Notes under the pieces: model-generated | What the model was told of the DNA's origin: nothing | Database searches by the model: none | The model's input: the letters and a program-made list of their open reading frames with translations, nothing else | Position numbers and translations under genes: made by a program | Assembly (NCBI GenBank): GCA_949130495.1 | Contig: OX422213.1 | Location: forward strand, 50,354,284 to 50,418,283 | Reading direction: 5' to 3' | Source of the DNA: Sambucus nigra | Taxonomy: Eukaryota > Streptophyta > Magnoliopsida > Dipsacales > Adoxaceae | Length of the DNA: 64,000 nucleotides | Shown here: positions 48,023 to 58,930 of the stretch, one piece after another | How positions within the stretch are numbered: the stretch's first letter is position 1 | Layout of the letters: each line of letters opens with the position of its first letter

Positions 48023-49300
48023 TGTAAGAACGAAGTTCCAATTGAGTAAATTTGTTTTGTAATTAGCTTAATTCTGGACAAAACATTTTGAGTCATAGGT
48101 TAGGGTTGGCGTTTTCCTTTCAAGCCTTTGATGTGTTTGGATGAAGATGTAGCGGCAAAGCTTCGGAGATTATATCATCGTGCCATGTTTCATGCTCGTT
48201 TGCATCTTCAAGTTCCAAGGATCTCTGCGGTATGAATGCGTATTTATATTGAGCCTTGGATATTTTATTATTGGGTGACAGATTTTAACAAAATGTTTTA
48301 AATATTTTTTAATTAATTTTTTAAAAATTCACTGTTTCGTTAGAACGACTTGAAATGCCATTCGAATGAGTTTCCATTGGTCGTTAGAAGAAGGTTCCTT
48401 CATTCGAAGGACATCATGAATGTCACCTCGTGGGTATGCTCTCGAATGTTATTCGAAGTTTTTCTGGAAGCACGATCGAACAAGAATGGGTACTTCGTTT
48501 GAATGAGAAGTCAGTTCGTTTGAATGAGTACATGTGTTTTTGTTTTCAAGAACATATCTTTCCAAATATTTAATCCCTATCCTTTTGCAACAACTTTCAC
48601 TATCAATTAATAGACGGGATTAGACTATTAAGAGAGACTTTTGAGAGTTCTTTTTGTGATAAAATTCTTCCATTGATTTTTCAAGAAACCTCATTTTTAC
48701 CTAATAAGTTTAGGATCCAAGTTTCACCTTACATATGCTTTAAAGATCCTATTTTAGGCACCAAGTTTATTCTCCATATCTTTGTGAGAATTGTTTCACT
48801 GTGTTGGATTCCATATTTGCTATGTTATGGAGAAGAAGCGATGGATTATGTGTTCCAATCCGTAGATGGTTGTTGAGCCTAGATTGGTGGATACTAAGAC
48901 ATGTGTGGACTTGCGTGGGTGGATTCTTGCGTTGTCACTGTGAAGGAGCGATTGAAATTTAAAACGCGTCAAGACTTATGGGGATTGAGTCTTTGAGTAA
49001 GTCATCTGTCAAATTGTGTAATTTCGTATCATAGTGAATTGTGTAGCTGGGCCATCCGGGGTTTTTCACGTTAAGGGCTTTCCTCATACATCGACGTGTT
49101 GTACGATTGGTTTATTTATATTATATACTATCACATATATGCGTGCTTTAGATTGACAAGATAAAACTGGATAAATTAGTTTATCACTACAACTTGATTT
49201 AAAATTGGTGAACAAGGTTTTATTGGGTTAATTTGTTTAATGTTTTGATTTTTAAAATTAAAAAATATATATATATATATAAATTGGATTTTAATTTTCA
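48023..49300 (+). repeat. 3' LTR of copia-type element E
   Basis: It starts TGTAAGAACGAAGTTCC after a purine tract and aligns along much of its length with the LTR at 49404 (CCAATTGAGT, TTTCAAGCCT). The right end TTTCA (49300) follows the pattern of the LTRs of element C. It carries nine or more TTCGAA-like motifs between 48340 and 48525. Confidence 0.65.
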
Positions 49301-49403
49301 ATAACATCCCTGGCTAAGCACACACCAACATTTTTGTGTTTATATCACTTCTTCTTCTTCAACATCTTCATAGCACATAAATCAATAACCTTATTGTAAA
49401 CAT

Positions 49404-50479
49404 TGTAAGGACAAATTTCCAATTGAGTCAATTTGTATGTGTTGGCTCAATTCCAGACAAAACTCTTAAAGTCATAGGATAGAAGTTATTTATGACCTTT
49501 CAAGCCTATGACCTTATGGTTGAAGATGAAGCAACCAATTCTAAGAAGTTCTCATATATGTCGTGTTTCGTGCCTTGTTTTCGTCATCAACATTCTAAGG
49601 ATCTCTTAGAAGTATGGATTCTTATATCTTTGTTGATCCTTGGATATATTTACTGGGTGTCATATTTTGTAAACATATTTTAAAACGGCTTTTTATTTTT
49701 TTCTAAGAAAAATAAGTTTTCTGTAAATTCGTTTGAACGACATCGTTCGAACGAGTTTACTTAGTCATTCGAACAAGGAATCTAAGGAGGCTTCCTTTTA
49801 TTTTCACTAAGATCTCGTTTGATTTGTCATTTGAACGATCCATTATTTTTTAACATGCTTTCTTCTCATTCTATTTATCGCTCGAATGACTCATGTATGT
49901 CATTCGAAAGACCACGTCAGTTTTTGCAAAAATCGGCAGTTTTCAGTGGTTTCTTCTTGTAATTCCCACTACTTTTTCACTTTTATGTAGTACGAGATTA
50001 CAGATTTTGAAATGAATTTTTCCAACTCCTAAAGAGATAAACTTTTAAGAAAATCCCATTGGGTATTTGTTGATCCTAAATTATTTAATTTTCAAAAACA
50101 AAAACTACTTTACACCCAAATTATTTGTATGATCCAACTTTCAACGTGATATTTGTTTGCGATCATTTTTGACACCGGGTTTATTCTCTACATCATATAG
50201 ATTGTTTTCTTACGGAGGATTACGTGCTCATGGATTTTCATACGGTGGACTCCGTGTGCATGATGGTATCTTTGCCCCATCGGTGAACTCCGAGACGTAA
50301 GAGCGTCAAGGCTTGAGAGGGTGCCAAGTCCTTATATTAGTATTATGTCGTTTCCTTTATAATTCTATAAATACGGGTTTGTAAATTCGTGTAGATGCAT
50401 GCTTAGTCTTAACAAGATAAAATTTTGTTTAACAACAAAAGGTTGTTTAATAGTTGCTTAATTAAATTGGGTAATTTCA
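49404..50479 (+). repeat. LTR B2, relative of LTR E (solo or truncated)
   Basis: It begins TGTAAGGACAAATTTCC, matching LTR E, with no purine tract before it and no primer site after it. The end is placed at TTTCA (50479) by analogy. No target duplication was found (AACAT left, ATTTA right), so the right border may be wrong. TTCGAA-like motifs occur between 49732 and 49910. Confidence 0.55.
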
Positions 50480-51212
50480 ATTTACTTTAATTCAAGTAGG
50501 AATAATTAATTTGAAAAAATTCATGTTTGGTTTGATTTGCATAATTTAGAACTTGAATTGACTTCTTGTTTAAAAAGTATAATTTAATTTTGAAAGAATT
50601 TATAAAAAATGAAATATTCGGTGAACCATCCCTTTTGAAATTTAAGAATTGGTATTTTTTTACACCAACAAACTTCTTGCAAGGTGTCCATGGAATTTTG
50701 CACTTAAGCATTAAAGGTACGGTAGAAGCCTTCGTAAAAGGAAGAACTCGTCGAACTAAGTCCTCAAAGGCGGTTATCAAACTAGAATGTAATTGAGTAG
50801 ATAATCAAGAAACAGTAGAATCCAACTCGTCTTTGGCTAAAAGGCGTACACTAGGAGCAGGTGATGAAGGGGAAGAACGAGGAGACAACTAAGGAACAAC
50901 ATGAGGTGGTATAGGTGTAACAATACAGTCACCAAGATGAGCAGTAAATCAATAATAAGATTGAATGGTTAATGTAGATTTTGGCTTTTACTGAACTTCA
51001 TCTGGAAGAATGGGAACCCTGAACTCTAAAAGTAATCGAACGATCAAATGACCAAAGGGAAAAGCGCGAGTTTTCTTATTGTCCTTTTTAAGAGAAAATA
51101 TCTAGTCCAATATCAAGCCACACAAACACATATCCACGCCCTGTCCAATGGCCTACAACAAATGTGCATGTTTGAATGATAAGTTGTGAATGTGATATGT
51201 GGGGTAAATACA
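50480..51212 (-). pseudogene. Plant-transposon ORF (PF20167-like), C-terminal part
   Basis: On the minus strand from 51212: HNLSFKHAHLL, AIGQGVDMCLCGLILD, then TRAFPFGHLIVRLLLEFRVP with ILPDEVQ. This pattern (…FPSLITRLCRRAGVP...DE) is that of ORFs annotated as putative plant transposon protein. A Pro/Ser-rich linker (PRSSPSSPAPS) and a coiled-coil-like tail (DELDSTV, LSTQL, LITAFEDLVRRVLPF) follow. Stops are frequent. The upstream part continues at 57440-57335; copia element C is inserted between. Confidence 0.55.
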
Positions 51213-52347
51213 TGTAAGGACATTGTCCGTCACAATTAAGTATGTCATATACCGCTACAAGTCGTTGAAGGATTGAGAAAATTACATCTATAGAAGACGA
51301 ATTCGAAGTTCAAGAAGACTTCAACATTCAAGCCCAACAAGGATGAATTTGGTAAAATGTGTTTAAGTTCCATTTACATTTTACATCAAAAGTGTCGGGA
51401 TATTTTCATAAAAGTTTAAATGATTTTTGAAATAATTTTAAATGGTTTTTAATTTTTCAAAATCATAAAAGTTTTGGATAAATATCTCCTGATCCCGTGA
51501 ACAGTTTTAAGATTTGAGGATTCGAAGTTATTTAAAACTTTAAAAATGTTGAAGTGGATCAGTGACTGTCATTCAAACGACGTCACATCTCGTTCGAACG
51601 AGATGGAGGTTTGCTCGAATGACGTTGCACCTCGTTCGAACGACATAGGATTTTGCTGACACGTCACTGTCTTGATTTTTATTATAAATAAGGGAGTCAA
51701 GATTCAAATTTTTGTGTGGAGAAATACTGATTTTCACAAAATACATTTTGATACTATTCTCCAACACATTTGAGGGTTCATAACTTTTGTTTTATAATTC
51801 ACAATCTCAATTGCTTTTGCGTGAGTTATTTTGTGGAACCCAAAATATAGTTTTCTATTGTTTCACTCTTTGTGGGAAGATTTCTACAACCGAGAGTTGC
51901 GTGCTATTATGGAGTGAGTTGCTACGAAGTTTATGACTTCGTGTTATTGAGGATCTTCTGCGTGTTGATTCTTTGCTGAAGACCGCGTGTCTGGACTGCG
52001 TGTTCTTATGGTATAGTTGCATGTGAACCATTGTTGATTTCAAACCGATGCTTTGAAGGTTTGACGAAGACATCTTGCGTTAAACTTGTGGGTGATTATC
52101 AGGTTATATGTAAGTCAATGGTCTTGTAAACTTTTTAAAGTTTTAGAAATAAAAAGGTTTTGCCTTGCGGGGATTTTTCCTGAAATTGGTATCGCATATT
52201 TTATTTATGATGGTTTAGCACTTGCACGCACATTGTTATTTGAGTTTAAGGACTAAATTGATTTTATTAATAAATTGACACTAAGTAAATAAGTTTGTAA
52301 TTGGAATTTGCACAACTATTTAAATCATTATCGCACACGATCTTTCA
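51213..52347 (+). repeat. 5' LTR of element C
   Basis: This 1135-bp LTR has four TTCGAA-type motifs at exact 21-bp steps (51572, 51593, 51614, 51635), then TATAAATA at 51683-51690. The transcribed part includes repeated TGCGTGTT words. It ends in TTTCA three bases before the primer site. Confidence 0.9.
51570..51653 (+). promoter_or_regulatory. Array of four 21-bp units with TTCGAA palindromes, upstream of TATA
   Basis: Four 21-bp units start at 51570, 51591, 51612 and 51633. Each has a dyad core (TTCAAAC, TTCGAAC, CTCGAAT, TTCGAAC); the second and fourth contain CGTTCGAACGA, a perfect palindrome. The array ends 30 bp before TATAAATA. The same four cores at the same spacing stand in the 3' LTR (56597, 56618, 56639, 56660; TATAAATA at 56708). 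The position suggests an activator or repressor binding array (inference). Confidence 0.7.
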
Positions 52348-52350
52348 AAA

Positions 52351-52362
52351 TGGTATCAGAGC
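52351..52362 (+). other. Primer binding site of element C (initiator tRNA-Met)
   Basis: TGGTATCAGAGC, a perfect match to the plant consensus, lies three bases after the LTR end. Confidence 0.95.
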
Positions 52363-52456
52363 AGGTTAAGCTAATTTATCGCGTATTCCTATTTTTCGTA
52401 AAATTGTGTGATATTGATTTTTTTTGAAAAAATCTGATTTTTAAAAGTTTGTCGCA

Positions 52457-54422
52457 ATGTTTCCAAACGAAAAATTATATATTCGGTTGCCAATTTTTCA
52501 CAGGTCTAATTATGGTTACTGGAAATCCCGAATGAAATCTCATTCAAAAGAAATTGATGAAAGAGTTTGGGTCATTTGTGAAAGAGGTTGGATTCCTCCC
52601 ACTGCCACCACTAATAATGTCACAAATTTACAACATGTGTCTCACTGGACTGAGGATGAGTTTAGGTGGAGCACTTATAATTCACGTGGGCTTAGTGCAA
52701 TTTTCGAACACGTCACCCTTGATAAGTTCCGACGTATTATGACGTGCACCATGTCTAACAAATGTGGAATATTTTGCAACTCACCCACGAGGGCACTAAC
52801 GCGGTCAAAGAGTCTAAAATTTAAAATTTTGATCATTCAATTTAAAAAAATCACTATGTGGGAGACTGAGTGTTTTGATGAGTTTTATTCACATTTGTCT
52901 GTATTTTCAACACTAGTTTTAACCTTGGTGAGCCTATACCGAATGCACGAGTGGTTAAAAAGATTTTAAGATCGCTGCCTAAACGATTTATCCCTAAAGT
53001 GACTGTTTTGAATACCTTAAGAAATTTGAATCTTCTGAAATTAAAAGAGTTGGTAGGAAACCTACAAACGTACAAAATTGACATATTTTTCGACACTATC
53101 ATACCTAAGGATAGAGGGATAGTGATTAGAGCCCAATCTAAGAAAAGAAACTGAGTTTTTGTGAGTCTGAGTCTGAGGACGAGTCTGAGTTTGACAAGGC
53201 CCTTCTTATACTGAATTTTAAAAAAATTCTCCAGTTTTCAAAACAAAATTCTTCCAATAAAATGTTTTCGGAGAAAAATAAAAAGAAAGACAAGGCCAAA
53301 AAAAGCGGTGAGAAAGAGAAAGAGGGTGAAGAAAAGTTTAAAATTTTAAAATGTTTTGAGTGTGAGGGGAAAGGGAACATGTCATTAGTATCCCACTAGG
53401 CTTAGGAGAGAGAGGAAGAAAGTTGCCCTTAGTGATAATGAGGGAGAAGGGGGATATGAGGACGATGAGTTCGGTAAAGGTATAGGTCATGGTATGTGTG
53501 TTGCCTTTTTATCCAGTAATAAGAGCATCCCCACGTTGTCCTGCTTCGATGAAGACACTTGTGCACGTGATACCCCGAGGAAGTTTTGAGTGTTTCTAGC
53601 GAGTCGGAGAGCGAGTGCACTAGTGATGATGAAAGTGAGCTCCAGATTGCGTTTCGAGAGTTATAATCCGAGACCTTAAAGGCTAAAAAATTGAATAATA
53701 AGTTGGGTCTCAAGGTGAAATATTTGGAGAGAGAGATGCAGAGTTTGAAGGAGTTTGAGGCAAAATCTAGTCAACTCGAGAAAGTGAAGGTTTCTTTGAG
53801 TGAACAGTTGATTTCTTTGAATAGGGAAAAGAGTGAGCTTATAGCCCACATGTCATAATTAGAGACCGATCTTAAGCACACCCTAAAGGCTAAAGTCACT
53901 TTGGAGAGTGCATATAGGAAGGTGGGAAAGATGGTTCTCCATCCTATTTTGGGAAATGGCGAGTTTAGGGATAAGTCATTACGGTGCGTCTATTTCTTTT
54001 GTTGCACCCTAGTCAGTTCCTACTTCAGAGTTGGATTCACATGACTCTCGAGCCGACCTACCTAGGCGTCGCGTACATGTTAGGAGAGCACGTCCTAGAG
54101 TTTTTGAGAGAGGTATACCTAGGCCGTTTTATGTTTGCTCCCATTGTAAAAAGAGAGGACACCTTAGGGAGTTTTGCTTTAAATTGGGTTATGTATCATG
54201 CTTTGCACCTACATATGTTCGCACACATGCACCACCCATGATACTTTGCTTGTGTATAATGATAGAGAGTCTGAACATATTCGAGAGCAGGTAAAGTTTT
54301 TTGTCAAGACTTATCATGATTTGAGGGAGTTATTTCAAAAGATGTCATTGTCTTTGAAAAACTCCGCCGCACCTATTGGTTGTGGTCCTGACATGTTTGC
54401 TAGCAAAGGTTGGTTTGCATGA
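52457..54422 (+). pseudogene. SIRE-type copia Gag, frameshifted, without pol
   Basis: ATG 52457 opens a 170-aa frame (YIRLPIFHRSNYGYWKSRM, WTEDEFRWSTYNSRGLSAIF), the Gag start of plant copia elements. After a frameshift it continues KILRSLPKRFIPKVTVL and LKLKELVGNLQTYKI. A basic stretch leads to a first, broken knuckle (CFECEGKGNMSL, 53352; His and last Cys lost). A coiled-coil-like region follows (KSELIAHM and flanks; 53650-53900), then a second, intact knuckle CSHCKKRGHLREFC (54136-54177). Two knuckles separated by a coiled coil are typical of SIRE-type Gag. The frame then ends at MFASKGWFA and a stop (54422), where relatives continue into protease and integrase. Confidence 0.8.
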
Positions 54423-56237
54423 TGTTATCTTATGCCTATGTCTAGTATGTACCATTTGTTTTATACTTTGTTAGCATTTTTGTTTATTTTTTATTATTTT
54501 TTTATTCTGTTTTAGTACTGTTTTGGATTTGTTTGCCCATTCCAGGAACTATTTTTATGAAATTTTCTCAGTGGACAAAATTGCCTGACATTTGCGAAAC
54601 TGTGAAAATTTTGTTTTTTCGTTCAAACAAGATAAGCTTTCGTTCGAGCGACTTCTGCTGTCGTGCAAAGCTGTTTCTCGTGAGAACCCTTCTCCTTCGA
54701 GCGACATAGCGTTGGTATGAACGACCCCTGGAGAGTTTTGTCTCTTTTGTTTGTAATCCTCTGCTTCATATTGATATAATTTTTGGTACTGATGGGTTGT
54801 TTTCTGAACAGTGTTCGAAAAATACAAAAAAAAATTACTTATAAAATTTTGAAAAATCCAAACAGAGTTTTGTATTTTGTTTGCACCTTATATGAATTGA
54901 CATTAAGGATGACCAAGTCACAACTTCATGTCATGTCCATGTGACTATTTGATAGTGTTTTTTAGACAATATGTTGTGTCATTCATGTGCTTTACAAAGT
55001 TTGGAGTCTTTGAGATGATATAGTGTTACCACCTATATGATTGACTCTATTTGTTCTTTATTACACACATGCACGGATTTGTTTGACTTTTGTGCTTGTC
55101 TATCATATGTTGGTTGAGTGTTTTCATCTCAATTATGTCTATACAATAAACCAAAGGCAATAAAACTTGACGAAAAGTAGTGCATGTTAAAACTGTTTGT
55201 CAGTTTATGTGATTTATTTTGAAAAACGGGGAAGGGCTACGAAAGGTACTCATTTATCATTTGCGATTAAGCCACCGTTTAAATGGACCTAAAAAGTGAG
55301 GAATTGAAATTTATCCGGGGTCCAATGATGTTTAAAAAAGCCCGAAAAAATTAAAAGGCAATAAAAAGAATATTATGCCAAAAAATTGGCCAATAGTTTT
55401 TTTTAGTTTTATCAACTCATAGGAAAAATAAAATGAATTATCATTTAACGAGGGGGGGGGGGTGGTGGATGGAATTTATAATGGTTTGCACGTCCTTGAA
55501 AGTCATGAAAATCATTACATAATTTTGGACATTATTGGTGTGGAAATCATTTATACTTTGATTTGTTGATATGATTAAGGTGATGTCATTTAAATTCAGC
55601 AAATTCTACACCTAAGGACTTTTTTTATGTTCATTCGTTTGGAGTACACTTATGTATCTTGTACCATTGATATGATTGAGTTGATTTTTCTATCAAATTT
55701 TTTCATACCCATTCATACCGTTTCCTTGATTTGGTTGTCTTAGTGTAAATTCATGGTGTGTGATTTTTGTAACATCAATTTTGCACTTTTTGTATAAAAA
55801 ATTACAAAATTCAAAAACAGTTTGTTTGCTTGGTTTACCGTGACACCCCGATTTGCTTTATGTGATTTATTCTTTCCTTGTCTACTTCGGACAAATAAAA
55901 AGGGGGAGAACGAATTAGGATATTATGGGAGAGTTTATGTATGGGGGAGATTTGATTATGCTTACATGTTTTATGTTTATATCATTTCAAATCCGATATG
56001 TCATGAGGTTTTTGCTTTGTCTCATATGTGTAGGTATAATTTAAGAACATTATGTTGCACACCCTGATGAGAAAAGCTTAGCTTGAAGATTTGAAGAATT
56101 GATTTTTGAAGCATCATTTGAAAAGATTTGAAGACTTGGCAGTTTATCTTTCCACGTTTGAATTTTTGGGCTATTTGAGATTGATAACCCGTATATTGTT
56201 ATTTTTATTTTGTACTGGCATAGACATAAGGGGATAT
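54423..56237 (+). other. Noncoding 3' region of element C with repeated purine tracts
   Basis: This 1.8-kb T-rich stretch holds no pol. A cluster of TTCGAA-like motifs lies at 54622-54725. Purine tracts occur at 55895-55911 (TAAAAAGGGGGAGAACG), 55942-55950 (TGGGGGAGA) and 56227-56234 (AAGGGGAT, next to the LTR). A G10 run is at 55454-55463. The 81-aa ORF at 55822 overlaps two tracts and looks like chance. Confidence 0.75.
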
Positions 56238-57334
56238 TGTAAGTACATTGTCCGTCATAATTAAGTATTTCATATACCGCTACAAGTCGTCGAAGGATTG
56301 AGAAGATTACATCTACACAAGACGAATCCGAATTTCAAGAAAACTTCAACATTCAAGCCCAACAAGGATGAATTTGGTAAAATGTTTTTAAGTTCCATTT
56401 ACATTTTACATTAAAAGTGTTGGGATATTTTTATAAAAGTTTACATGATTTTTGAAATGATTTTATATGGTTTTTAATTTTTCAAAATCATAAAAGTTTT
56501 GGATAAATATCTCATGATCCCGTGAACAGTTATAAGATTTGAGGATTCGAAGTTATTTAAAACTTTAAAAATGTTGAAGTGGATCAGTGAATGTCTTTCA
56601 AACGATATCACATCTCGTTCGAATAAGATGGAGGTTAGCTCGAACAACATCGCACCTCATTCGAACGAAAGAGGTTTTTACAGACACATCACCGCCTTGA
56701 TTTTTATTATAAATAAGGGTGACAGGCTTCTGATTTTTGTGTGGAGAAAACTGGTTTTCACAGAATACGTCTTAATACTATTCTCTAACATATTTGAGGG
56801 TTCATAACTTTTGTTTTACAATTCACAATCCCAATTGCTTTTGTGTGATTTGTTTTATGGAATCCAAAACATAGTTTGCTATTGTTTCACTCTTTGTGGG
56901 GAGATCTTTACAACCGAGAGTTGCGTGCTATTATGGAGTGAGTCGCTATAAAGTTTATGACTGCGTGTCATTGAGGATCTTCTGCGTGTTGATTCTTTGC
57001 TGAAGACTGCGTGTTCTTATGGTATAGTTGCGTGTGAACCAATGCTGCTTTCTAGCCGATGCTTTGAAGGTTTGACGAAAACATCGTGCGTTACACTTGT
57101 GGGCGATTATCAGGTTGTACGTAAGCCTTCTAAAAATAAAAAGGTTTCGCCCTGTGGAGATTTTTCCTGAAATTTGTGTCGCATATTTTATTTATGATGG
57201 TTTGACACTTGCACACACGTTGCTATTTGAATTTAAGGACTGAATTGATTTGATTCATAAATTGACACTAATTAAATAAGTTTGTAGTTGGAATTTTTGC
57301 AACTATTTAAATCAGTATTGCACACGGTCTTTCA
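56238..57334 (+). repeat. 3' LTR of element C
   Basis: This 1097-bp LTR is a direct repeat of the 5' LTR, about 40 bp shorter through small deletions (the GTGTCTGGACT word near 51988 is missing). It contains the same 21-bp motif array (56595-56680) and TATA box (56708-56715). Confidence 0.9.
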
Positions 57335-57440
57335 ATACATGAGGACATAACCATATGCATAATATAAAAATCATTACCTAGAAAAGCATGATGAAAACTA
57401 AAAATATTCCAAAAATGACAATGGTTGTCACGCAAAAAAG
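57335..57440 (-). pseudogene. Plant-transposon ORF (PF20167-like), upstream part
   Basis: On the minus strand it reads LGNDFYIMHMVMS and leads in frame across the ATACA site into the fragment at 51212-50480, confirming that element C split an older ORF. It is cut on its other side by the LTR of element D at about 57440. Confidence 0.45.
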
Positions 57441-58620
57441 TAAACCCACCCGATAACTTAGTCAAATTATATATGGAAAATATATGGTGGGGTATAAATT
57501 AGAGTTGAAGAAAATTAATTAAATTATGGAGTATATATAAAAGTATAATAAAAACATATGTTGAAGAAATTAATAAGAAGAAAAATATATTGAAAAGAAA
57601 ATTAATGGTTGAGGGATATTTTTGGACTAGGTATTAAGGGAATTAATAGTTATAGGCAATTTGGGCCAATACGGAAATCGAAGTTGTTGCTGAGCCCATC
57701 GTTAGAACGACTCTGGTCGACTGAGCTTGTCGTTTGAACGATCGGGATGAAAAATGACGCCATCTTTTGCTGGCAGCCCCTCAGTCGTTAATTAAATTTT
57801 TAGGTTACTTCATGGAAGCTAACGAATTTGGATGAGGTCTGATGGTTATTGAGTGGTATTGTGGATTTGTAATAAGAGAGAGAGAAATATGAACACAGCT
57901 CTTCCCCATTCCACACGTTGTCTCAAACGAGACCATGAGATCTCATGAGTTGTCGAATTATGGGAAACCCAATACCCAATATGGGTAAGGCTTGGTAAGA
58001 GAAGGTTCAGTAATTAGCAAATCTCTCAGCTATTTGGGCTATAAGAGAGAGGGGATGTGAGATGTTGTAGGGGCAATAATAAAGTATCAAAAATCGGAGA
58101 TTTTTCAAGGAGCTCTCAACTCTCTCCCACTGCACCCGATATTTTATTTTGGTACAGTGTAGTGTCTACACTCACACTAATACATACAGTTCTTCCCCAT
58201 TTGTTTAGGTTAATGTATAAATATTTTGAAGATGCTGTTGGAGGGTGTTTGAAGAGTTATTCTTAGAAGGAGATGAACATGCTATTGGGGTGTATTGTAA
58301 AGGGTTTTAAATGGTTTTTCTTGGAGCTAAACTTGGAGGTGCTAGACAATCACATTAAGACCACCTTAGGATGTGGGGGGTTGTCATCTCCATTGATGTT
58401 CCATGCCTTCCACTGATTTGAGCTCCATTAAGGTGGGAAATGCTAACTTTGGTTTCAGTTTAGTGTTGAGTATATTTCAGCATGTTGTTTACATATATTA
58501 GGTCAAATATATGTGTGTAGTTTATTGACTTACATCCTAGTGTTGAATATTAGTCATACTAGTATTTGTATGAAATGGTATAAAAAGGATAACATAAAAT
58601 AAGTCTTGAAAATAGAATAA

Positions 58621-58930
58621 AATAATGGACATTTTATGGAATAAAAATGTAAGAAATGTTATTTTAGTATATTTTCTAGTAAAAGAAAATAATGGACATT
58701 TTTATGGAATAAAAATGTAAGAAATGCTATTTTAGTATAGTTTCTCGTAAAAGAAAATAATGGACATTTTTATGGAATAAAAATTTAGGAAATGTTATTT
58801 TAGTATATTTTCTCGTAAAACAAAATAATGGACATTTTTATGGAATAAAAATGTAAGAAATGTTATTTTAGTATATTTTCTAATAAAAGAAAATATTGGG
58901 CATTTTGTGAAATAAAAATATAAGGAACTA
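58621..58930 (+). repeat. Tandem array of 67-68-bp units in the LTR of element D
   Basis: Units start at 58621, 58688, 58756, 58824 and 58892 (the last partial), each opening AATAATGGACATTTTTATGG and continuing TAGTATATTTTCT. Steps are 67, 68, 68 and 68 bp. Units are nearly identical, so the array is young relative to its surroundings. Confidence 0.9.

Larger units (their letters stand above)
51213..57334 (+). mobile_element. Gag-only SIRE-like copia element C, complete with ATACA duplication
   Basis: LTRs at 51213-52347 and 56238-57334, both TGTAAG...TTTCA, are flanked by ATACA (51208-51212) and ATACA (57335-57339), a perfect 5-bp duplication. The primer site is at 52351-52362 and the purine tract at 56227-56234. 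The only coding region is gag with two zinc-knuckle positions (52457-54422). The 1.8 kb between gag and the purine tract hold no protease, integrase or RT. It is the most intact retroelement in the window and non-autonomous by structure. The two LTRs differ at several percent of positions by eye, so it is not very recent. Confidence 0.9.

Noticed and set aside
51570..51653. CRISPR-like array (short palindromic repeats at regular spacing)
   Set aside because: Repeats are about 11 bp at 21-bp steps in a plant LTR, with no cas genes and no unique spacers; a regulatory or simple tandem array is more likely.
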